Assembly: GCA_017483235.1 (NCBI GenBank) | Contig: JAFULE010000050.1 | Location: 1-6,407 of the forward strand | Origin: Faecalibacterium sp. | GTDB taxonomy: Bacteria; Bacillota; Clostridia; Oscillospirales; Ruminococcaceae | Direction of reading: 5' to 3' | DNA length: 6,407 bases | Shown here: positions 1-6,000 of the stretch, piece by piece | How the letters are laid out: each line of letters starts with the position of its first letter | Numbering within the stretch: the stretch's first letter is position 1 | Made by a program: the position numbers and the translations under genes | The notes under the pieces: generated by a model | What the model was told of the DNA's origin: nothing | The model's input: only the letters and a program-made list of their open reading frames with translations | The model's database searches: none

Positions 1-380
1 GCCAGAAAGATGATCTTGTCCAGCATGCTCATGCCCGGCTTGCCGGTGGTATGGCAGGCCACCGCCGAAAGCACCTCTTCGTCGGCAACGCCCCACTGGG
101 TGCGCGCCAGAATGGCTGCACAGATGCCATGCCATACCGGTGCAGGACGTACCGATCCATTATTCGCTATTATAACATTCTCCTGCATAATGCGCAATAA
201 TTCTTGTTTGGGTAATTCTTTTGCACAATCGTGCAAAAGGGCCGCCAACGCCGCTTTTTGGGGGTCGGCGCCATATTTTTCTGCCAGTTCGACCGCAAGA
301 GCTTTTACATTCAGGGTATGCTGATAGCGTCTGTCCCCCATCGAGCGGCGGGCCAGCTGCTGCGCCTCATTCAGATCCAT
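1..380 (-). CDS. yqeK: YqeK-type HD-domain Ap4A hydrolase, 3' end cut off by window edge
   Basis: Family knowledge: YqeK is an HD-superfamily metal-dependent phosphohydrolase that cleaves diadenosine tetraphosphate symmetrically to ADP in the cytosol of Firmicutes. Seen: 126 complete codons from an ATG at 380, open to the window edge; the family is usually near 190 residues, so roughly the last third is missing. The HD ligand set is recognisable: His21 (RYQHTLNV), His50-Asp51 (ALLHDCAKELP), His84 (VWHG), His110 (CHTTGKPGMS) and Asp121 (MLDKIIFLA). The start is supported by AAGGTGG about 10 nt upstream. It follows nadD by 15 nt, as is usual in Firmicutes, where rsfS often comes next; that gene would lie beyond the window. 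Oddities: codons around residues 50-75 are AT-rich (TTA, ATA ATA), unlike the rest of the gene, and hold a promoter-like element and an inverted repeat. The family assignment is firm; enzymatic activity is inferred. Confidence 0.93.
   Translation of the reverse strand, partial: MDLNEAQQLARRSMGDRRYQHTLNVKALAVELAEKYGADPQKAALAALLHDCAKELPKQELLRIMQENVIIANNGSVRPAPVWHGICAAILARTQWGVADEEVLSAVACHTTGKPGMSMLDKIIFL
169..197 (-). promoter_or_regulatory. Promoter-like element with perfect extended -10 inside yqeK
   Basis: On the minus strand, TTGCGC (192-197) is followed by exactly 17 nt and then TATAAT (169-174), a perfect -10 hexamer. TGT stands directly before it (175-177), giving the extended -10 form TGnTATAAT. 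A start point would fall near 162, inside yqeK, so the transcript could serve genes downstream of yqeK beyond the window. The -35 is only a 3 of 6 match, but an extended -10 can compensate. Seen directly: the sequence and spacing. Inferred: that it is active. Confidence 0.45.
218..239. repeat. 9-bp perfect inverted repeat within yqeK
   Basis: Read on the minus strand: CTTTTGCAC, a 4-nt loop GATT, then GTGCAAAAG, with all nine positions paired. It covers codons 48-54, including His50-Asp51 of the HD motif, and its edge is 20 nt from the -35-like hexamer at 192-197. It could be an RNA hairpin or an operator, or simply result from the codons used for the conserved LLHDCAK motif. It is not an intrinsic terminator: no T-run follows the hairpin on the minus strand. 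Confidence 0.6.
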
Positions 381-390
381 ACTGCACACT

Positions 391-397
391 CCACCTT
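391..397 (-). promoter_or_regulatory. yqeK Shine-Dalgarno site overlapping the nadD stop
   Basis: On the minus strand the sequence AAGGTGG ends 10 nt before the yqeK ATG at 380. Its first two bases are the last two bases of the nadD TAA stop (396-398). A ribosome ending nadD would therefore sit on the yqeK initiation site, which suggests translational coupling. The site also fixes the yqeK start. Confidence 0.7.
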
Positions 398-1040
398 ATG
401 CTTGTTCTGCAGGACGGTACAGCCCCTCGCGCTGCATCACAGCCAGCACCCCGTCGGGCACAAGGCCTTCACCGCTGCCGCCCGCCTGCATGTGGGTACG
501 GATCCGGCTGGAAGCCAACGGATGGGCCGGCTGCTGCGGCAGCACAATGGGGTTTGCCCCCGGGGTCTGGGCACACAAAGCATCGGCCATCCGGCGCAGC
601 TCATGCATATCGCCCTGCTCGCGGCTTTGACACACCAGAGTGGCCAACCGCAGAATATCCTGCCAGCGGCGCCAACCGGTAAAGGTCAGCAGCATATCGC
701 TGCCTACCGCCAGAAACAGCTGCGCACCGGGATGGGTTTGGGCCAGCATTTCCAGCGTGTCCACCGTATAGTTGGGCAGGCCACGCTGCGAGCGCCCGAT
801 CTCCCAGTCGCTGACGGTCAGCGCGGGCAGCCGGCCGTCGGCAGCCATGGGCTCAAAGCAGGCACAGCACATCTCGTGCCGCAGTGCGGCCGGGGTGCCG
901 CTGGCCGCCTTGTGGGGCGGGGTGCCCGCCGGCATGACAATAATGCGGTCGGGCTTTACTTCGGCGGCCGCCGCCTGCAGATTGTGGCAGTGGCCGTTGT
1001 GGGGCGGGTCGAAGGTGCCGCCATACAGTAAAATTCTCAT
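396..1040 (-). CDS. nadD: Nicotinate-nucleotide adenylyltransferase NadD
   Basis: Known role: transfers AMP from ATP to nicotinate mononucleotide, giving deamido-NAD, in the common late step of NAD synthesis in the cytosol. Seen: 214 residues, within the family's normal size. The nucleotidyltransferase signature GGTFDPPHNGH is at residues 7-17, with the H-x-G-H catalytic pair His14 and His17. PAGTPPHK is at 37-44, YTVDTL at 91-96, GSDML at 113-117, and the second ATP-binding motif SSRIR at 177-181. The fold is a single Rossmann-like domain, with no fused HD domain, because YqeK is encoded separately just downstream. The ATG overlaps the yhbY stop as ATGA, and the protein begins directly with the conserved first strand, so no other start is likely. 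No good Shine-Dalgarno lies in front of it, so translation probably depends on yhbY. All key motifs are intact. Confidence 0.96.
   Translation of the reverse strand: MRILLYGGTFDPPHNGHCHNLQAAAAEVKPDRIIVMPAGTPPHKAASGTPAALRHEMCCACFEPMAADGRLPALTVSDWEIGRSQRGLPNYTVDTLEMLAQTHPGAQLFLAVGSDMLLTFTGWRRWQDILRLATLVCQSREQGDMHELRRMADALCAQTPGANPIVLPQQPAHPLASSRIRTHMQAGGSGEGLVPDGVLAVMQREGLYRPAEQA
1037..1040 (-). other. ATGA stop-start overlap, yhbY to nadD
   Basis: The nadD ATG (1038-1040) and the yhbY TGA (1037-1039) share bases in a 4-nt ATGA. The 20 nt upstream on the minus strand have no purine-rich Shine-Dalgarno run. This suggests that nadD is translated mainly by termination-reinitiation from yhbY; that is inference from layout. 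Confidence 0.75.
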
Positions 1041-1333
1041 TTCAGCAAAGCCGCATACTGGCTTTCTTTCTTTTTCTGCAGGTACAGCACAAACTTCGAG
1101 CCGATCACCTGCACGCAGTCGGCGCCGGTGGCCTCGGTCAGAACATCGGCAGCCTCGCGGGCCGAGTACATGCTGTTGTCCAGCACCTTCAGCTTGATCA
1201 GTTCACGGGCGGTCAGGCAGTCCAGAACACCCTGGATCACGTCGCCGTCAATCTCGCCCTTGCCGATGATATACACCGGCTCCATGGTATTGGCCTTGCC
1301 GCGCAGAATAGCGCGCTGTTTGGAAGTAAGCAT
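1037..1333 (-). CDS. yhbY: YhbY-family CRM-domain RNA-binding protein
   Basis: Family knowledge: a small CRS1-YhbY (CRM) domain protein associated with the large ribosomal subunit or its precursors, thought to help ribosome assembly. Seen: 98 residues, the usual size, made up of one CRM domain. The N-terminal helix LTSKQRAILRGKA is typical. The GKxG-type RNA-binding loop reads IIGKGEID at 22-29. RELIKLKVL at 43-51 matches the family's second helix and strand, and VQVIGSKFVLYLQKK at 74-88 is the typical C-terminal strand region. The ATG at 1333 has GAAAGGAC (1343-1350) upstream as ribosome site; a second ATG at 1341 is out of frame. It is the first gene after a 96-nt AT-rich gap and overlaps nadD by 4 nt, so it may head a yhbY-nadD-yqeK sub-operon. 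The family is clear; the precise molecular role is not settled even in model species. Confidence 0.94.
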   Translation of the reverse strand: MLTSKQRAILRGKANTMEPVYIIGKGEIDGDVIQGVLDCLTARELIKLKVLDNSMYSAREAADVLTEATGADCVQVIGSKFVLYLQKKKESQYAALLK

Positions 1334-1421
1334 CGTTCCATCGTCCTTTCTGTTCGCCGGTAAGAATACGAGCGAATTGCGTGTATCATTTCACACGGAT
1401 GTGTATTTTTTTCGAAATATT

Positions 1422-1449
1422 ATTTTAGTTCAATCGTCGTCGCTGCCCA
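1422..1449 (-). promoter_or_regulatory. Possible promoter for yhbY-nadD-yqeK in the rdgB-yhbY gap
   Basis: On the minus strand, TGGGCA (1444-1449, 4 of 6 to the -35 consensus) is followed by a 16-nt spacer and TAAAAT (1422-1427, 5 of 6 to the -10). The predicted transcript would start near 1415 and carry a leader of about 80 nt before yhbY. The -35 falls in the last codons of rdgB. The gap 1334-1429 is 39% GC by count, and 27% over 1381-1429, against a GC-rich background. It has no T-tract terminator on the minus strand, so read-through from rdgB is also likely. AT-rich DNA produces chance -10 matches, so this is tentative. Confidence 0.35.
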
Positions 1450-2092
1450 GCACGTGCTGCTCTTCCAAAAAGGAGGGCAGCCGCATCTGCAGATGCTCCA
1501 TGGCGCGGCCGCGGTGGCTGATGGCGTCCTTTTCATCCGGGGTCAGCTGGGAATAGCTGCGCCCCTCGGTGTTCAGCCGCTTGCCGCCGCCGGGCAGGCC
1601 GCATTCATCGGGGACAAACAGCGGGTCGTACCCAAAGCCGTAGTCGCCGGGCAGCCGCTCGAAGGCAATGCTGCCAAGGCACTCGCCCATGCAGGTCAGA
1701 TGCCGGCCATCCGGCATCATCAGGCAGACTGCCGACACAAATCGCGCGCCGCGGCGCTGGGCCGGCACCTGAGCCAGCTCCACCAGCAGCTTGTCGTTGT
1801 TGGCCTCGTCGTCGCCGTGCCAGCCGCAGTACCGGGCCGAATACACCCCCGGTGCACCGCCCAGCGCATCCACGCACAGGCCGGAATCGTCGGCCACGGT
1901 GGCGATGCCGCTGGCCACACAGATGGCCTGCGCCTTGATCAGGGCGTTTTCGGCAAAGGTGGTGCCGTTTTCTTCCGGCTCGATGGTAATGCCCAGTTCC
2001 TTCTGGCTTTTTACTTCGTGGCCCTGCGCCTCCAGAATACGGCGCAGCTCGGCCAGTTTACCGGCATTGCCGGTGGCAGCACAAATCAGCAT
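1430..2092 (-). CDS. rdgB: RdgB/HAM1-type dITP/XTP pyrophosphatase
   Basis: Known role: hydrolyses dITP, XTP and ITP to the monophosphate and pyrophosphate in the cytosol, keeping deaminated purines out of DNA and RNA. Seen: 220 residues; the family is commonly near 195-205. Conserved motifs in order are AATGNAGKL (5-13, triphosphate binding), ENGTTFAENALIKA (41-54), ADDSGLCVDALGGAPGVYSARY (67-88, with Asp69 the likely catalytic acid), GDYGFGYDPLFVP (149-161) and ISHRGRA (191-197, base recognition). The ATG at 2092 was chosen because the first strand starts there and AGAAGGGG lies 8 nt upstream; an earlier in-frame ATG at 2176 would add 28 non-family residues and run into ftsY. It follows ftsY by 28 nt. 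Oddities: a Gly-rich extra loop around 164-177, the family's usual Asn in K-N-x-I-S-H-R replaced by Asp189, and an acidic C-terminal tail ending SDDD. Confidence 0.95.
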   Translation of the reverse strand: MLICAATGNAGKLAELRRILEAQGHEVKSQKELGITIEPEENGTTFAENALIKAQAICVASGIATVADDSGLCVDALGGAPGVYSARYCGWHGDDEANNDKLLVELAQVPAQRRGARFVSAVCLMMPDGRHLTCMGECLGSIAFERLPGDYGFGYDPLFVPDECGLPGGGKRLNTEGRSYSQLTPDEKDAISHRGRAMEHLQMRLPSFLEEQHVLGSDDD

Positions 2093-2100
2093 GGTCGTTT

Positions 2101-2108
2101 CCCCTTCT
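2101..2108 (-). promoter_or_regulatory. rdgB Shine-Dalgarno site
   Basis: AGAAGGGG on the minus strand, 8 nt before the ATG at 2092 and inside the 28-nt ftsY-rdgB gap. It decides the rdgB start in favour of 2092 over the upstream in-frame ATG at 2176, which would lie within ftsY. Confidence 0.75.
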
Positions 2109-2120
2109 TTTTTATTTTTC

Positions 2121-3035
2121 TTATTCGCCGAACAATCCGTTGGCAAATTCTTCCGCCCAGAACGGCACCAGATCATCGATGCCCTCGCCCACGCCGATGA
2201 ATCGCACCGGCAGGCCCAGTTTACGCCGCACCGAAACCACGCAGCCGCCCTTGGCGGTGCTGTCCAGCTTGGTCAGGATGATACCGGTGGCCTCGGCAGC
2301 CTTGATAAACTCCTGCGCCTGACTGATGGCGTTCTGGCCGGTGATGGCATCCAGCACCAGCAGGGTTTCCACACTGGCGTCGGGGGCGGCCTTTTTTACG
2401 CTGCGGCTGATCTTGCTCAGCTCGTCCATCAGGCCCTTTTTGTTGTGCAGTCGGCCGGCGGTGTCGCAGATGACCATGTCATAACCGCGGGCCCCGGCCG
2501 ATTTGACCGCGTCGAAGATGACGGCGGCCGGGTCGGCGCCTTCACCCGCCTTAACGATGGGCACACCCGCACGGCCGGCCCAGATCTCCAGCTGCTCGGT
2601 GGCGGCAGCACGGAAGGTATCGCCCGCAGCCAGCATCACCTTGCGGCCCTGCTTTTTGTAGTAGTTGGCCATTTTGGCAATGCTGGTGGTTTTGCCCACA
2701 CCGTTTACGCCAATGACCAGAATGACCGCCGGCTTGCCCGACAGGTCCATCAGAAACTGAGGGGTCAGCTCTTCGCGGATGATATCCTTCAGCTCATCCC
2801 GGGCCTGCTCGCCGGTGCGCAGAAACTTGCGGGTGACCCGGCTGCGCAGCTCGTCCACCAGACTGACCGCCACATCGGCGCCCACATCGGCCAGGATCAG
2901 CTGTTCTTCCAGCTCGTCGTACAGATCATCGTCGATCTTCGAGCCGGTAAAGGCATTGAGAATGTTGCCCCAAAAGCCGGTGCGGGTCTTTTGCAGGCCG
3001 TCGTTTACTTTGTTTTTGTTGCCAAACAGTCCCAT
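2121..3035 (-). CDS. ftsY: Signal recognition particle receptor FtsY
   Basis: Known role: SRP GTPase receptor at the inner face of the membrane. It pairs with Ffh in a GTP-dependent heterodimer and hands ribosome-nascent chain complexes to SecYEG. Seen: 304 residues, all N and G domains, without the long acidic A domain of E. coli FtsY, as is normal in Firmicutes. The N-terminus (LFGNKNKVNDGLQKTRTGFW) is the short membrane-contacting helix region, followed by the N-domain helical bundle to about residue 95. GTPase motifs are G1 GVNGVGKTT (109-117), DTFRAAA of the SRP insertion region (139-145), G3 DTAGR (191-195), G4 TKLD (255-258) and the closing loop GVGEG (281-285). The conserved LDAITGQNA is at 228-236. 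The ATG at 3035 has a perfect AGGAGGT 9 nt upstream. It lies 18 nt after smc, the classic Firmicutes neighbour. No motif is degraded. Confidence 0.98.
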   Translation of the reverse strand: MGLFGNKNKVNDGLQKTRTGFWGNILNAFTGSKIDDDLYDELEEQLILADVGADVAVSLVDELRSRVTRKFLRTGEQARDELKDIIREELTPQFLMDLSGKPAVILVIGVNGVGKTTSIAKMANYYKKQGRKVMLAAGDTFRAAATEQLEIWAGRAGVPIVKAGEGADPAAVIFDAVKSAGARGYDMVICDTAGRLHNKKGLMDELSKISRSVKKAAPDASVETLLVLDAITGQNAISQAQEFIKAAEATGIILTKLDSTAKGGCVVSVRRKLGLPVRFIGVGEGIDDLVPFWAEEFANGLFGE

Positions 3036-3044
3036 AACAATGGC

Positions 3045-3051
3045 ACCTCCT
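3045..3051 (-). promoter_or_regulatory. Consensus Shine-Dalgarno of ftsY
   Basis: AGGAGGT on the minus strand, 9 nt before the ftsY ATG at 3035 and just 2 nt after the smc TAA stop (3054-3056). It is the strongest ribosome site in the window, and implies efficient independent initiation of ftsY within the smc-ftsY message. Confidence 0.8.
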
Positions 3052-3053
3052 AT

Positions 3054-6000
3054 TTAGTTGACCAGCGAAGCGTCCACGTTTTCCAGATCCAACCGCAGCA
3101 GCTTGCTGACGCCGTCGTCCTGCATGGTAACACCGTACAGCACATCGGCAGCCTCCATGGTGCCGCGGCGGTGGGTGATAACGATAAACTGGGTCTTGTC
3201 CGAGATGCGGCGCAGATACTGGGCATAACGCACCACGTTGGCGTCGTCCAGCGCGGCTTCGATCTCGTCCAGAATGCAGAAGGGTGCAGGGTTGACCGCC
3301 AGAATGGCAAAGTAGATGCTGATGGCCACCAGCGCCTTTTCGCCGCCCGACAGCGCCGACAGGTTTTTGATCACCTTGCCCGGCGGGGCCACCCGGATCT
3401 CGATGCCGGCGTCCAGCAGGTCAGCCCCCTCTTCCAGTGCCAGCGAGGCACTGCCGCCGCCGAACAGCTCGCGGAAGATACGGCCAAAGTTTTCGTTGAT
3501 GACCTTAAAGTTTTCGCCAAAGATCTGGCGCATCTGGCCGGCCAGCTCGTTGATCATCCGCATCAGCTCATTTTTCGAGCGTTCCACGTCGGCCACCTGA
3601 GCCGACAGGGTATCAAACCGCTCTTTCACCTCGCGGAATTCCTCAATGGCACCCACGTTCACGTGGCCCAGCGCGCGGATCTTGCCGCGCACCTCGGCCA
3701 CCTGTGCCCGCAGGCCGGTCACCGTTTCAAAGGGTACACACAGCTTTTCCGCCTCGGTCACCGAAAGCTGATATTCCTCCCACAGCTTTGCAATGGTCTG
3801 ATCGTATTCGGTTTCGGCCGCGGCCTTACGTTCGGCAAGGCGGGCCATCTCCTGGCTCATCTTTTCCCGTTCGTCGGCTGCGGCGCGGGCACGGGCGTTG
3901 GTTTCGGTTTCGGCCTGCTGGCGCTGCATGCGCTGCAGCCGGGCCTGCTGCACCTGCTGCTCCATCTCGGCAATGCGCAGGCGGCTTTGTTCCCGCTCGG
4001 CCTCAATGGCGGCAATGCTGTGCAGGTTTTCTTCATTCTGGGCGCGCAGGGCGTTGATGCCCTGCTCCACATCGGCCTTGCGGCCGGCGTGTTCGGCGGT
4101 GCGCTGCTGCAGCGTTTCGATGGCGGTGCGGTGGGCTTCGGCGTCCTTTTCGCTGGCCAGCTGCTGCAGTTTTTTGCCGCCCATCTCTTCCGAAATCTGT
4201 GCCCGCAGCGCAAGGAACCGGTCATCCCCTTCGGTCAGGCGATCCAACTCGGCGCTCAGCGCGTCAATGTCCCCGGTCAGGCGGGCGGCTTCCGTTTCTG
4301 CCTTCTGGGCAGCGGCGCGGCCCGCTTCGATCTCGGCGGTCAGCTTTTCCATCTCGGCGGCCCGGCTTTCGGCCGAAGCACGGCCCTGCTGCAGTGCCGC
4401 CACAATGCGGCGCAGTTCGGTTTCGGCCCGGATGCGGTCGCCGTCGGCGGTGATGATCTCGCTGTTCAGGGCGGTCAGCTGAGCATTCAGGCTGTCCACC
4501 TGCGCCTTGGCGCGGTCGGTGGCATCCTGCGCATCAGTTTGTTGCTTATGCAGCTTGACCAGTTTCTGCTTCAATTCATCGATCTCTTGTCGGCGGGTAA
4601 ACAGGACGGCCGATTTCTGCACACTGCCGCCGGTAAAGCTGCCGCCGGCATTGATCACCTGCCCGTCCACCGTAACCACACGGTTGCGGTAGCCCAACCG
4701 GCGTGCCACGCCGGAGGCTTCGTTGATATCGTCCACCACCACGATAAGGCCCAACAGATTGGACACGATCGCATCATAGCGTGCGTCATACTTCACCAGT
4801 TCGCTGGCCAGCTGCGCGGTGCCGGTCAATTCACCCTTAAAATACCCGGGCTGCACCGTATCCAGCGGCAGGAAGGTGGCGCGGCCGGCTCGCTCGTCCC
4901 GCAAAAAGGCAATCGCGGCCTTGGCAGCGGCTTCGTTTTCCACCACAATGTTCTGCAAGGCGGCGCCCAGTGCGGTTTCGATGGCGGTTTCGTAGCCCTT
5001 TTCCACCGTAAGAATACCGGACACCGGGCCTATAATCCCCCGCAGCCGGCGGCCCTGCGCGGCGCGCATGACGGCCTTGACCGCATGGGGATAGCCCTCC
5101 ATGTTCTTTTCCATCTCGCGCAGCACCGAAAGCCGCTGCTCGGCGGCTTCCAGCTCGCGGTCGATGCGCAGTTCGGCCGCATCGGCTTCATCCAATGCCT
5201 TCTGGCGGCCGGCCAGCTTCAGGGACAGGCCGTTTTTCATATTGTTCAGCCGAGCCAGATCCCCCTGCACCTTGGTCAGGTAGTTTTGGGTCTCGGCCTG
5301 TTCTTCTTCCATGCGGGCCAGCACATCGTCGGCCGCAGCGCCCGCATTCCGGGCAGCGGCCAGCTGCTGTGCTGCCGTTTCGGCGGCAGCAGCGGCGGAT
5401 GCAGCCTGCACCCGGGCGGTGGTTTGCTGCCCGGTCAGTTCGGTCAACCGGGCGGCCAGCTGGCCGCGGCGCTGCCCGGCAGCCTCGGCTTCGGCCTGCA
5501 GGGCAGCCAACTGCTGTTCCAGCGCGGCAAGTTCGGCCTCCAGCTGCTGCACCTGCTGTTCGCAGGCGGCAATGGCCTGCCGGTGGGCGGCAATGTCGGC
5601 GGCGGTCTGCTCGCGGCTTTGCTCGCCCTGCATCAGCTCTTCTTCCAGCTGGGCAATGCTTTGGTCGTTGCGCTGGATGTCGTGGCGCAGCACCGCAATG
5701 CGGCTTTCGGTGCCGCCCATCTCCTCGGTGATGCTGCGGATATCCCCATTCAGGCGGTCGATCTCCACCGTCAGACGCTGCGCCTGCTCGCGGATCTCCT
5801 CAGCTTCTGCTTCAGCAGCCCGGCCCATCTGATCGATGCGCTGGTAATCTGCCTCGGCGGTTTCGTATTTACGCTGCTGGTCGCGCACCGTTTCTTTGGT
5901 GCGGCGCACGCCATCCACCCAAAGGGTGACCTCCAGCGCCTTGCGGCTGGCGGCCAGCTCTAAAAATTTCTGTGCCTTGGCGCTGTCTTTTTCCAGCGGG

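Noticed and set aside
231..1031. A 266-codon plus-strand frame opposite nadD and yqeK.
   Set aside because: It is in register with nadD codons and is a GC-driven shadow. nadD and yqeK on the minus strand have full family motifs.
1393..1412. A plus-strand hairpin-plus-T-run (ACAC, GGAT, GTGT, A, then seven T) as a terminator.
   Set aside because: The stem is only 4 bp, and no plus-strand gene ends there. It would not work in the minus direction of the genes.
1334..1429. A riboswitch or small RNA in the rdgB-yhbY gap.
   Set aside because: At 96 nt with only very short inverted repeats, it shows no known riboswitch core or stable fold that I can recognise.
2093..2176. A longer rdgB start at 2176.
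   Set aside because: The 28 extra residues overlap the ftsY 3' end, have no family similarity and include the translated ribosome site. The ATG at 2092 has a proper Shine-Dalgarno and begins at the conserved first strand.
1454..2200. A 248-codon plus-strand frame opposite rdgB.
   Set aside because: It is a shadow of rdgB with low-complexity, motif-free translation.
1791..5963. A plus-strand open frame of 1390 codons running antisense to smc, ftsY and part of rdgB.
   Set aside because: It is exactly in register with the smc and ftsY codons, so it stays open as long as those genes avoid TTA, CTA and TCA, which a GC-rich genome does. It ends where smc uses a TTA (Leu) codon at 5961-5963. Its translation matches no recognisable family, while the minus strand encodes intact Smc and FtsY.
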